Source: Megaustenia siamemsis (Eukaryota; Mollusca; Gastropoda; Stylommatophora; Ariophantidae). Taken from it: DNA of 64,000 bases. Every line of letters starts with the position of its first letter. The stretch's first letter is position 1. Below the pieces are notes generated by a model, which ran no database searches, was not told where the DNA came from, and worked only from the letters and a program-made list of their open reading frames with translations. This document shows positions 22,313-33,085 of this stretch, piece after piece. The position numbers and the translations under genes were made by a program. Location: the NCBI GenBank assembly GCA_032433765.1, contig JAVIAB010000092.1, positions 100,428,886-100,492,885 of the forward strand, written 5' to 3'.

Positions 22313-22888
22313 ACTCAGTCTCCCTAGAACAGTATAAAAACAAAGATCAGGTTTAATGTGACTGTTGTATGCATCCTCTAGACCACTCACTCTCCCTAGA
22401 ACAGTATAAAAACAAAGATCAGGTTTAATGTGACTGTTGTGTGCATGCTCTAGACCACTCAGTCTCCCTAGAACAGTATAAAAACAAAGATCAGGTTTAA
22501 TGTGACTGTTGTATGCATCCTCTAGAACACTCAGTCTCCCTAGAACAGTATAAAAGCAAAGATCAGGTTTAATGTGACTGTTGTATGCATCCTCTAGAAC
22601 ACTCAGTCTCCCTAGAACAGTATAAAAGCAAAGATCAGGTTTAATGTGACTGTTGTATGCATCCTCTAGAACACTCAGTCTCCCTAGAACAGTATAAAAA
22701 CAAAGATCAGGTTTAATGTGACTGTTGTGTGCATCCTCTAGAACACTCAGTCTCCCTAGAACAGTATAAAAACAAAGATCAGGTTTAATGTGACTGTTGT
22801 ATGCATCCTCTAGAACACTCAGTCTCCCTAGAACAGTATAAAAGCAAAGATCAGGTTTAATGTGACTGTTGTATGCATGCTACTTGTG
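22313..22888. repeat. 72-bp tandem repeat (minisatellite), 8 units
   Basis: Units start at 22313, 22385, 22457, 22529, 22601, 22673, 22745 and 22817, exactly 72 bp apart. They differ by a few substitutions (A/G in TATAAAARCAAAG, A/G in TTGTRTGCAT). Each unit contains a TATAAAA string. The regular spacing and low divergence indicate recent amplification. No ORF spans it. Confidence 0.95.
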
Positions 22889-23220
22889 TCAGTTTAAATC
22901 AGACACACTGAACAAGGAGTCAGTAAAACCTGATGGTAAGCAGCAAACACCACAAAGTTCTGCAATCATTTGCTGTAAAACTGAACATTGGTGCATATTA
23001 AAATTTTACTTTTATATTTTGTTGTCTTTTAATTTAAATTGTAATTGCTCTCAAAAGATGTGCCCCGAGAGTAATGGAGACCTTACACTCCACTCTTCTG
23101 GAACAGTAATGATATGGGATGCCTCTATCATTCGTGAGGCTCCAAAAGATAATTGTAAAAAAGTGTGTGACAGATTTAGTGACACCTTTGATTAACGATT
23201 ACTTTGTACAATTATTTTTA
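22889..23220 (+). other. Unassigned stretch, possible noncoding or alternative 3' exon
   Basis: A short open frame (22869-23195) ends just before AAATAAATGA. Exon-like borders can be drawn (TTTAAATCAG / acceptor at about 22899, donor GTAAGC at 22935, and an acceptor-like CTCTCAAAAG at 23058), but I recognise no protein and it is not needed for HELQ, which ends at 21303. Most likely noncoding. Confidence 0.2.
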
Positions 23221-23811
23221 AAATAAATGACCAAAGAGTTGTATTAAAAGTCTGTTTTTTGTTTAATTTTTTTAAACATCTGGCAGAAACAGGGCATTTT
23301 GAGCTCGGGAAATAAAATGTGCAAAAATTAAACCAGGCAAAACTTCCTGTCAAAATGTGATGTGCTAGCCTAAAGATATAGGATGTAAATTACAGCATGA
23401 GATCATTCATTTGTAATAAATAACACCCGAAAATAAAAAGTCTGTGTCGGTGGATGGGACGGATGAATCAAAAATGATCAACGGCCCAGAAGGTGAACAC
23501 AGCAAAGTGTGTGGTACACGAGGCATATTCAGAACACGAAAGACGAATATGGCAGACCACCATGAAAGAGATTGGAGCCTCATCACGTAACACTCCAAAG
23601 AAAGCCATGGGGAGAATTTGGATTCAGGAAAAACATTGGGACAAAATAAGCCATATTCAGCATGAGAACATTGATTAAAAAGTACACAGAAGTAAACAAA
23701 CCAATATATGCCTGCTCTATAGACTACACCAAAGCTTTCGATAGAATACACCATAACCAACTCATAGACTGCCTAAAGGATATAAATCTAGACGACACAG
23801 ACATACGACTA

Positions 23812-25926
23812 TAGCTTGTTTCATAACTCGTGCCCAACTTTTACAATCGATAGCTTTTTAACCGCTTGTTGTAAGTTTTTTCAAAATTTGCATGTAAAGT
23901 TATAATGATTAGAACCCAACAGGGAATTAATTTCATTTAAAAAAAACATTTGGTTATTATTGTTGCTTATTTGATTTATATAAATTTATAACGACCCATT
24001 GATGTAGTCAAAACTTAATGTTTACAGTATTTTAAGTTAAAAATAGCGAGTAAAAATCCATACACGGTAAAATTGACGTGTTTGCACGCTTTCGCCGTGG
24101 TTTTTTGACACAATTAGACACTTGTAAAAAAACACGAGAAATTGTGTGTTCCATTTCCGTTCATTCATAGGTGAAGATGTGGAACGATAACATTTATCAT
24201 GAGTCTTAAAATGAAATTCTGCAGTTTACAAAGCATCGCAATAAAAATGTACGACTATTTTTGCAAAGAGGCTAAACGAGGAAGATTATTTCATTCTTTA
24301 GAAAACCCTGAGAATAGGACAAGACACATTTTGGATTTATCTAAACGGTCATTTAATCGCTGGATTCAAGCACGTGACCGTCAATGTTCAAAATATACAA
24401 AATCACAAGGAAGAGCAAAAATGTTGGATAATTTCGACAGTGAACTTATTAGAAGTGAAATTCGCAAAATGTTGGGTATGAATGAAACTGTTACAATAAG
24501 AAAATTAAAAGTATCGCTGAAAAAGAACAACAGTATTGAATTATCAAAGTCTACATTATGGAGGAATGTGAGAGCTGCAGGCTTTACATTCAGAAAGTAT
24601 TCCAATGGACGAAACATCATCTGTGAGAAGCCACATATAGTAGTCATGAGAAGCAAGTACTTACGTGAAGTAAAAGAGGTGCGCAAGCAAGGTTATGATA
24701 TTGTGTACTTGGATGAAACATGGATCAATGCTCATCACACTAACCAAAGGGAATGGCAGTCATCAGATGGAAAGATTAAGAGATTAATACCTAGCTGCAA
24801 AGGACAGCGCTTGATAATTGCTCATGCAGGTAGTCGACAACATGGACTAATACAGAATGCAGAGCTCATTTTTCTTTCAAAATCCATAGACAATCGGGAT
24901 TATCACTCTGAGATGAATGTTTACATATTTAGACATTGGATTGAAAATTCTGTTCTCCCATCACTAGATCGACCATCTTGCCTAATAATGGACAGTGCAG
25001 CGTACCACAACATTGTTGCACTTGAAGATAAAGTCCCGACGTCATCCAGTACAAAAGATGCTATTAAGATATGGCTCACAAAGGAGCACATACAATTTAA
25101 TAACATGTACTTAAAACCTGAATTACTATCTCTAGTAAAGCAAAAACAAAAGACAAAGATTTTTCAAATAGATAAGATTATCCAAGAGCACGGTCATATA
25201 AGTTTGAGGCTGCCACCTTACCATGCTCATTTAAATCCAATAGAACTAATCTGGGAAAAATTAAAAGGACAAGTGGCAGATGAAAATACAACATTCAAAA
25301 TATGCGATGTAAAGACTCTTGCTAATCTCGCTTTATTAAATATAGACAAAGATTATTGAGCTAAATGTGAAGACCACGTCTTAAAATAGGAAGAGGAATA
25401 TTGGAAAAATGATGGTTTGTGGAATGTTCAACCCCAAACAGTTATTAATCTTTTAGACTCGTCTGATTCAGAATGAAAGTATATAGCCCCCACAATGTTG
25501 GCCCCTATATTACCTTAAATTAGTTCAACAAACGGTCCTTATGAGGACCACACAACTATGAAAATTGGACATACAGGTATACCTTGATATTATCGTCCGT
25601 CCTCGAACTGAGAAGACAATAATTCTCCTGGTGTTTTGTCTTATTAGGTTATTTCCCCATTACGGCCACGCCTTTACCTAGTGAAAATTAATCATAGACC
25701 AGCAACTACGGTAATTTCTATTATTTAGGGGTTCACAATTTACAATTTTGACAAACATCAAAGAAATTCGCCGCTTTAAGAAAACTGCAGCTGCAAGATA
25801 TTTGTTAAATATACATTTAAAGGGTCTTTTGCATTCTAATAACATTTGGAAAATTTCAACAGTTTTTAACAAACAGTTACTGAGTAATAGCGTTTTGAAG
25901 TTGGGCACGTGATTTGAAACGAGCTA
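23812..25926 (+). mobile_element. Tc1/mariner (IS630)-type DNA transposon, complete ends
   Basis: 2115 bp with inverted ends: TAGCTTGTTTCATAACTCGT on the left, and on the right the complement of TAGCTCGTTTCAAATCACGT. Both continue into GCCCAACTT and a weaker match out to about 80 bp. The target dinucleotide TA is duplicated at 23810-23811 and 25927-25928. It carries one transposase ORF on the + strand. The insertion sits between the Leu and Ile codons of the LINE-B RT. Confidence 0.92.
24199..25359 (+). CDS. IS630/Tc1-mariner-type DDE transposase, C-terminally truncated by stops
   Basis: 386 codons as read. An N-terminal helix-turn-helix-like region (about 15-125, including LSKRSFNRWIQ and ELSKSTLWRNVRAAG) precedes an RNase H-like DDE core: D172 in VYLDETWINAHH, D265 in CLIMDSAAYHN and E349 in HLNPIELIWEKLKG. 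The second D and the E are separated by 83 residues, against 34-41 in typical mariner and Tc1 proteins. A published wide-spacing animal group of this superfamily (DD82E, Sailor) is the closest I recall, but I cannot verify it here. The TGA at 25357 and a TAG ten codons later are followed by 28 more in-frame codons (EEEYWKNDG ... SDSE) to a stop at 25474-25476, so the ancestral protein was about 39 codons longer. Otherwise the frame is intact, implying recent decay. Confidence 0.88.
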   Translation: MSLKMKFCSLQSIAIKMYDYFCKEAKRGRLFHSLENPENRTRHILDLSKRSFNRWIQARDRQCSKYTKSQGRAKMLDNFDSELIRSEIRKMLGMNETVTIRKLKVSLKKNNSIELSKSTLWRNVRAAGFTFRKYSNGRNIICEKPHIVVMRSKYLREVKEVRKQGYDIVYLDETWINAHHTNQREWQSSDGKIKRLIPSCKGQRLIIAHAGSRQHGLIQNAELIFLSKSIDNRDYHSEMNVYIFRHWIENSVLPSLDRPSCLIMDSAAYHNIVALEDKVPTSSSTKDAIKIWLTKEHIQFNNMYLKPELLSLVKQKQKTKIFQIDKIIQEHGHISLRLPPYHAHLNPIELIWEKLKGQVADENTTFKICDVKTLANLALLNIDKDY

Positions 25927-26045
25927 TAATATGTAATTTGTACTGGGAGCAAACAGCAATAATAAGATATAACAAGGAGAACTCTACACCCATGGACATA
26001 AAAAGAGGAGTAAGACAAGGATGCATCCTATCACCAAGCCTGTTC

Positions 26046-26298
26046 GTTCGTTCGCTTTCGTCAGCTTTGACCTCTGACGAAGTCCCACCCACTCAATTTT
26101 GTGGGACTGAATTTTGCGTGTAAAGTCTGTTTTATCCCATTACAGGATGCCCCTCGCCATGCAGGCAGATTTACTCCGACTTCAGAGGTACTAATTTTTA
26201 GGGAATTAGTAAAACCCAGGTGTCATCGCCAGGGTACGAACCCCGGCTGTTGCCGTGGTAAGCCAACCACCTATCGATTGCGCTAACCGGACACCCTA
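26046..26298 (-). mobile_element. SINE-B, full-length, with 12-bp target-site duplication
   Basis: On the - strand: a tRNA-like head (GTGTCCGGTTAGCGCAATCG, then the B-box-like GGTTCGTACCC), a core GTACCTCTGAAGTCGGAG with CTGCCTGCATGG, a tail CACGCAAAATTCAGTCCC, and a GAAC tandem end. CCAAGCCTGTTC is duplicated at 26034-26045 and 26299-26310. Removal restores the LINE-B frame through LSPSLFNLN. Confidence 0.92.
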
Positions 26299-27164
26299 CC
26301 AAGCCTGTTCAATCTAAACACTGAACAAATCTTTAAAAACATCTCAGAGATACCAGGCCTAAACATTAATGGAAAGATAATCAATAACCTAAGATATGCT
26401 GATGATACTGTTCTACTAGCAGAAAATCCTAAAGACCTACAACAATTGCTTAATGTGATAAACATAACAAGCAAAAAATATGGACTAGAAATGAATATCA
26501 AAAAGACTAAATCTATGATCATAAACAAAGAAAATTCTCAAGACCTACAATTAAATATCATAGTTGAGGGAATACATCTGGAGACAGTCCAGAGCTACAA
26601 CCACCTGGGACATACTATAACCAATGATGGAAAATGCAAAACTGAAATAAACAAAAGAATAGGTATGGCAAAAAGTAATTTTAATGCCATGAAAAATATA
26701 CTAACAACAAAACAAATATCAGCAGGGCTGAAACTAAGAATGGCAAAATGTTACGTCTTCACAATATTCCTATATGGTGCAGAAACATGGACATTAGACA
26801 AGAAAACAGAACAGAAAATTGAAGCCTTTGAAATGTGGATTTATAGAAGAATAGGTAGAATTGGATGGAAACAAACGATGAAGTTTTAAAACAACTGAAA
26901 ATAAAAAGAGAACTTCTAAATACAATTAAGACAAGACAAATGCAATTTTTGGGGCATGTTAAAAGACACAACAGCCTACTAAAAGTAATATTGGAAGGAA
27001 AAATACAAGGTAAAAGAGGCAGACCAAGACTAACATGGACGAGTAACATCAAAAGATGGACAAGTCAATCTATGTCAGCCTGCACCATCAAAGCAAGAAA
27101 CAGAGTAGAATGGCGATCCATGATAGCCTTCGTTGCGGAGAAGGGACGCGATGATGATGAATAA

Positions 27165-27700
27165 TTAGACTTGCCAAAGTGATATACTGTTTGTTGACAA
27201 GGAAGACTTGTGGTAAAATGTCACTTGTATGAGCTAAAGTGTTGAGGTTATATTCTTTCTGGCATTTGCTTGATAACTATAGGTGGCCACTGCAAAGCTA
27301 AAGGGTTTGAAAAAAATTCATAACTTGTTCGTTTTCAATTTTTAAGTTTATAGAGCATCCCTTGTAGATTAAAATGGCTACATATGATGTCCAGAAACGA
27401 ATAAAACTCATTAGGTTTTTCTATTCCATTGAAAGATAAATTATTGAAACAATGAGAAAATACCAGAAGTATTTTAATGTCAAAGTACTCTCCTCGCAAT
27501 AACATGATTTGGAACCTATTTGCCCGTTTGTAAAAACTGTATCAGTCTGCCATCTTCTGGGAAGTTGTCCAAAGTGCACTGAAGTAGCATTGGAAGCTGT
27601 TTGGCAGAGTGTCCTTGATGATCTATTTGCCCATCATCGCTCTGCTCGACTAGGCATTACCAGAACATCGCTTCAGAAGTTTCTGAAACTGGATTTTAAA
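27165..27700. other. No recognisable gene
   Basis: A short open frame from 27509 contains a VCHLLGSCPKCTEVALEAVW reading, but I recognise no family and it runs straight into an inverted RTE relic. Nothing else was seen. Confidence 0.3.
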
Positions 27701-27704
27701 ATAT

Positions 27705-27895
27705 TGGTTATCATCATGGGCCATACCGGTTGGCATAGACGAGCATGTTCTTCCACAATTTTCTATCTACAAGGCATTGTATCAGTTCTGTTGTTGACTG
27801 TTTTCCATGTCATGACACCAAGCTATCCTGTATTTTCTCTCTTTGTCGTCCGCGATCTCTCTTTCCTTACCAAAGGTTGTAGCTCTTCTAAAAAC
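27705..27895 (-). mobile_element. RTE-type 3'-end relic
   Basis: The - strand reads [38 protein letters not shown] and YANRYGP, matching the C-terminus at 48695-49232. Confidence 0.75.
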
Positions 27896-27945
27896 AATTA
27901 AATATTTCGCTCTAAGATGACAACTAGCTAACTACAACCCGCGCG

Positions 27946-30900
27946 CATAAAAGTCTCTACATCAACAGCAGCTACACAGAACAGCAGCAGGCTACACAGA
28001 CTTCGAAATTAGATCGAGAGTAAGACAGGGATGCGTACTCCCCTCTATTGTTCATCACATACATGGACCACATATGCAAGTTAGCGACCCATCAGAGACA
28101 GGGGTGATCCACAAGCTTCTATTTGCAGACAATCAAGAACTAATACACGGAAAAATAGAAGACCTACAAAAACACTTGGATTCAACAGCACAGGCACAAA
28201 ATACAACATGAAAATCAACAAAACAGAAGTCATGAATATCGCAAAAGAGAAACAGAACATCAATTTAACTATAAACGACAGACAACTAAAACAAGTAGAA
28301 ATTCAAATACCTAGGAAGTCTAGAGACAGGCGACAATCTACAAACAGCAGAAATAGACTCAAGATGCAATAAAGCTTGTCAAATCATTGGACAGCTATCA
28401 CCACTATTGTCCAAAGAAAAAACTCTAGAGGCAAAACGGGCTCTGTACAATACAATCTTCATCCCAACGTTGTGCTACAATGCCAGACCTGGACCCTAGA
28501 TGCAAGGACAATAGGAAAAATAACAACCACCGAGATTAAATGTGTTAGATGAATGACAGGAAACAGCCTGAGGAATAAGTTAGAAGCGAAGAACTGAGAG
28601 AAAAAAGCTAAGAATAACCCCGCCATAGAATATAAAACAAACTCTAAAGATAGGTACTTGGAATGTTAGAACACTCATGCAGAAGGGTAAACTAGAAAAC
28701 ATCATACAAGAAATGAAAAGAATGGGTTTACAATTACTGGGACTTTGCGAAATGTGATACACCGGATCAGAGGAGATGTATTCTGATAAACATAAAATAA
28801 TCTATTCTGGAGGTACTGAACACCAAAGAGGATTAGGTATCATCTTGGATGCAGAAAGAGCAAGAACAGTGAAAGGCTTTTACCCAATATCTGACAGAGT
28901 TCTTTTAGTTAAATTGAATGGAAAGCCAATAGACATAAATCTTATACAAGTTTATGCACCAACAGCAGACAGTCTAGAGGAAACAATTGATAAATTTTAC
29001 GAGTTAAATGAGGCACTTCATAAATGCAAACCACATAAAACACCATAGTTCTAGGGGATTTTAACGCAAAAGTAGGAAAGGAAAGAGTTGAGGAAATAGT
29101 TGGTCATTATGGCTTAGGCGAGAGGAATGAAAGAGGTGAGAAACTTATTGACTGGGCAAGAACACACAACATGATGATAGTAAACACCTGGTTTAAGCAA
29201 CATCCAAGACGTCTGTGGACATGGAAAAGCCCAAGGGACAACGCATGTAATCAAATTGATTATATAATGATAAGCAATAGATTTAGAAACAGTCTGGTGT
29301 GTGAAAACTAGACCAGGGGCAGATTTAAATAGTGATCATGCACCAGTTGTGGGAAAGCTTAGAGTAAAATTAAAAACAACAAAACGAGTCTCAGTTAACA
29401 TCAAGTTAAATTTAGATTTACTAAAATCAGACAAGAAGCTGCAAGACAAATATAAAATCACAATTCAGAACCGGTACAATGCAATAGAGAAGATACAAAG
29501 CATTGATGAACAGTGGGAAATGCTAAAAAAATCAATGCAACAAACATCAAAAGTGTTCATACCACCAGTGAGGACAAATTCAAGAAAGAAATGGATGACA
29601 GATGACATTTTGCAGCTAATGGATACAAGAAGAGGAAATAAAGATGCGTATAAGAGATTAAATAACGAAATTGTAGTAAAATGCAATGAAGCAAAAGAAG
29701 CATGGCTAAAAGAGAGATGCAAAGAGATTGAAATGCAACAAAAAGGAGATGCTAAAGCTATAAACAAACAACTGAGGAATTAACAGGAAGAAAAACGCAA
29801 TCAAAAACTGAATGTCTAAGATCAAAGGAAGGAGAACTGTTGATTGATGAAGAAAACATAAAGGAACGATGGACAGAATACATTAAGGATCTTTATAATG
29901 ATGAACGAACGGAAGTAAATATTAAGGATAATGGAGAAGGACCAGAAATACTCAGAGAAGAAGTGGAAGACGCCTTGCGCAATATGAAAGCAGGCAAAGC
30001 TCCTGGACCAGATAATATAACTAAATAAGAGATTGAAGCCATGGGTGATTTTGGAATAGAAATAATAAAAAAAATATTGAATGATATCTACAACAGCGGA
30101 TATATACCAGACGACATGCTCAAATCAATATTCATAGCCCTACCACAGAAATCGGGTGCGATTGAATGCGATGATCATCTCACAATAAGCCTTATGAGTC
30201 ATATGACTAAGATATTACTAAGAATCATCATGCAAAGAGTGCGAAACAAAATCAGTCCAGAAATTAGCGATGAACAGTGTGGTTTTGTTAGAGATAAAGG
30301 AACAAGCAATGCCATTTATATCATAAGATCTTTAGTAGAAAGAGCCATAGAGGTGAAAACAGATCTATACCTATATTTCATAGATTACACCAAGGCATTT
30401 GACAAAGTAAAGCACCAAGAAATAATCAAAATTTTAGAAAGCATAAACGTAGACAGCAAAGATCTAAGAATAATAAAGAACATGTACTGGCAACAAACAG
30501 CGGCCATAAGAACTGGAAACCAATTGGGAATGTTTCAACAAATAAAACAGGGTGTTAGACAAGGTTGTGTGCTGTCACCAGATTTGTTTAATATTTGTAG
30601 TGAGAATATTTTAAGATCCATAAGGGGCATGCCTGGAATATCAATTGGAGGTCACAATATAAATAATCTAAGGTATGCTGATTATACAGTCTTAATCACT
30701 AAGAGTGAAAATGAGTTACAAGAAATGTTGGACATTATAGTGGAAGAAAGCAAAAATAAAGGACTCAGCCTTAACAGCAAAAAGACAGAAGTAATGGTAA
30801 CAACAAAGAAAAAGGCATCACCTCAGTGCAAAATAAAGACAAGTGGAACAATATTAAAATAGGTAAATGAATTTAAATATTTGGGAACTTTGTTAACCTC

Positions 30901-31745
30901 AGATGGAAGATGTACAAAAGAGGTGAGGTGCAGAATGGCTCAGGCAAAAGCAGCTTTCCAAAAAAAAATGAGGAAGATACTATGCAATCCATTTTTGTCA
31001 ATAGAAACAAGAAAAAGAGTTCTTAAATGTTACTTAGAGCCAGTCTTAACATATGGATGCGAATCATGGACAATAGGACAACAGACAAGAAAATCACTGG
31101 GGTCTGTAGAAATGTGATTTTACAGAAGAATGTTGAGACTTCCATGGACAGCTAAGAAGAGTAAAGAAGATGTTCTGAGAGAGGTCAAAGCAAAAAGAGA
31201 GCTCATTTCCAATATTCGGAAGAAACAATCATCATTTTTTGGCCATTTAATGAGAAGAGAACAACTGGAATATATTGTAACAACTGGAAAAATTGAGGGA
31301 CGAAGAGATAGAGGGAAGCAAAGAGAAAAACTAACAGACAGCTTAAGAGAATAGCTTGGCAGAAGGTCAACAACAGAAATGATAAATAGCTGCCGAGATC
31401 GAAAGTTGTGGAGAGACATGATCACCTACGCCAGCAGGCCCGGTACTTGATGATGATGATGATAGAATATATAAAAGAAACAATAGATAAATTGGTTTGA
31501 CCACGTGATAAGGCAGAAAGATCAAAACACAACACATCTAGCCTTCAATAAACGTTACAAGAACACTAGACCCAAGACCGACCATGAAAGAGATGGAATG
31601 ACAGAATATTAGAAGCACTAAGAAACATAACAGCAGCAGAGGCGAACAGAAGAGCAAAAGACCGCAAACTATATCTCCCTCGACGCTGAAAGGCAAATGA
31701 GGAAGGAAAGATAAAGAACCCACAATATTATGCACACTTCTGAAA
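27946..31745 (+). pseudogene. LINE-C RT relic, split by an RTE element
   Basis: The left part (27946-28634) reads KSLYINSSYTEQQQATQTSK, a broken SPLLFITYMDHICKLA motif B block, ACQIIGQLSPLLSKEKTLEA and IFIPTLCYN. The right part (31462-31745) reads an IEYIKETIDKLV-like, HVIRQK and RPTMKEME C-terminal tail. The RTE element 28635-31461 lies between. The same family is seen at 32325-32835 (-) and 62125-63265 (-). Heavily decayed, no intact ORF. Confidence 0.75.
28635..31461 (+). pseudogene. RTE-type LINE, near full-length coding region, inactivated
   Basis: Bounded by ATAGAATATA at 28625-28634 and 31462-31471, and ending in a GAT tandem tail, a hallmark of RTE elements. The endonuclease starts at once (IGTWNVRTLMQKGKLE), then [30 protein letters not shown] and LNSDHAPVVG. 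The RT follows: [11 protein letters not shown], motif [13 protein letters not shown], motif [15 protein letters not shown] and motif C as YADY, and a C-terminus with FFGHLMRRE. Breaks: TGA at 28755, frame changes near 29040, 29300 and 29780, TAA near 30026, TAG near 30860, TGA near 31115 and TAG near 31352. Several stops look like C-to-T decay of Arg, Gln or Trp codons. Confidence 0.9.
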
Positions 31746-32320
31746 ATTAAAAAAAAAATTTAATGCTTTAGTCGGTAGACAAGTCAGAAATAGCTACAAT
31801 CCACGCAACTATTAAAAAAAAACGCTATAAAACAATAGACTGAGTGGGCATCCATGAAAAAAGAGATAGATGAAATACTATAAATACATGTACTTTAAAA
31901 TGTGACCACAGAGAAAGTCATCCAATTAATTAAAACAGCTTGGTCCAACCCATGGCTCGTATTTACAGTTGCATTTAACATAAAATAAACCAATAATATA
32001 AATCATCCAACTCCTTCTAAAAGAACAAGTTTATAGTCACGAAAAGCCTAAGTGAAAACGGAACATCCAACTGCGTAGCGGAATTTTGTATTATTTGTGG
32101 GATGTCGTTGGCTTTCTTTCAATCATTCATTTGCCATGACTAATAATCGCTGTTATAACGATATCAGAACCGCCAAGTGAAGTAGGGACCTGGTCAGCTT
32201 TGGTTCTCTTGCTGCTATAGTTTCGTGCGTAAAGCATCAGCTAATTATTCAATTAATTCTAAACGGGTTAATGGGAAATATGACCGGGCACAACAGAAAA
32301 AAAAAAGTAATCACAATGTT
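31746..32320. other. No recognisable gene
   Basis: AT-rich sequence with several A-runs. No protein similarity, tRNA-like box or tandem repeat is seen. Possibly part of an unclassified element. Confidence 0.3.
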
Positions 32321-32324
32321 TATT

Positions 32325-32835
32325 CTTCTTCTTCATTCCTCGTTGATCTCCTCTGTCTCTGATGAGTTGGACAACTTGCATATATAGTCCATGTATGTAG
32401 TAAACAGTAGTGGGGATAGTAGGCACCCCTGTCTTAAATCTGATCTATAACTTCGAAGTGGTCCGTGTTGCCTGCTGCTGTTCTGACCCTGCAGCTGCTG
32501 TTGATGTAGAGACTTTTAATTAGTGTGGTTAGATGTTGGCTAACTCCGTATAGCGTTAGTATCTCCCGCAGTTGTTCTCTATTTATCACGTGGAATGCTT
32601 TTTTCTGGTCAATGAAAGCTATGTATACATTTTGATTGTGTCTTGTCGTTTTTTCTGCAAGATTAAGGTGAATAGAGCATCAGTACATCCTCTTGTTTTT
32701 TTGTTTTTTTCGGACTCCCATTTGAGAATCGCTTAACTGTAGTTCTGTTATTGGTCTCAGCAATTTTTCTACAATTTTGGCGTAGAGTTCACCTACATGG
32801 CTGAGAAGAGATATACCTCTATATTGATTGCAGTC
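32325..32835 (-). pseudogene. LINE-C RT relic, inverted
   Basis: The - strand reads an IAFIDQKKAFHVINREQL motif A block, LYGVSQHLTTLIKSLYINSS, and a SPLLFTTYMDYICKLSNS-like motif B block. It belongs to the same family as 27946-28634. Confidence 0.7.
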
Positions 32836-32849
32836 TCTTAACAATGTTT

Positions 32850-33085
32850 ATTAGTTTATTAATCAACATTTTCGGGCGCATCATGAGAAGAGGAAAGTTG
32901 GAATACTTGGTTACAACTGACAAAATATAGGGAAAGAGAGATTGCTGGGCGACAAGGAGGGAAGATACTAGATAGCTTGGTGTCATGGCATGGAAAACAG
33001 TCAACAACAGAATTGATTCGATGTACTGTGGATAGAAGATTGTGGGACATGATCGCCTACGCCAACCGGTAAGGCACATGATGAT
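32850..33085 (+). mobile_element. RTE-type 3'-end fragment
   Basis: Starts within [16 protein letters not shown] and ends [19 protein letters not shown] and an ATGATGATG tail. It resembles 48695-49232, with a stop in the middle. Confidence 0.8.

Larger units (their letters stand above)
23610..27164 (+). pseudogene. LINE-B RT pseudogene, split by two later insertions
   Basis: RT pieces on the + strand: GFRKNIG and [19 protein letters not shown] (motif A) up to 23811; CNLYWEQTAIIRYN and GVRQGCILSPSLF (motif B) at 25929-26045; then [31 protein letters not shown] (motif C), the thumb and the C-terminus to 27164, ending in a GAT tandem tail. Removing the Tc1-like element (23812-25926) with one TA, and the SINE-B (26046-26298) with one duplicate, restores a continuous frame across both junctions. 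The endonuclease half is missing (5' truncation), and a frame change lies near 26888. Related relics are at 20640-21000 and 40010-40395. Confidence 0.88.

Noticed and set aside
22313..22888. CRISPR-like array
   Set aside because: The repeats are contiguous 72-bp units without unique spacers, in a eukaryotic genome.
22869..23195. A downstream coding exon of HELQ
   Set aside because: HELQ already ends with a family-typical C-terminus at 21303, and this frame starts inside a 72-bp tandem repeat with no recognisable protein.
27509..27901. A 130-codon gene
   Set aside because: Its second half is the antisense of an RTE RT tail, and the first half has no recognisable family.
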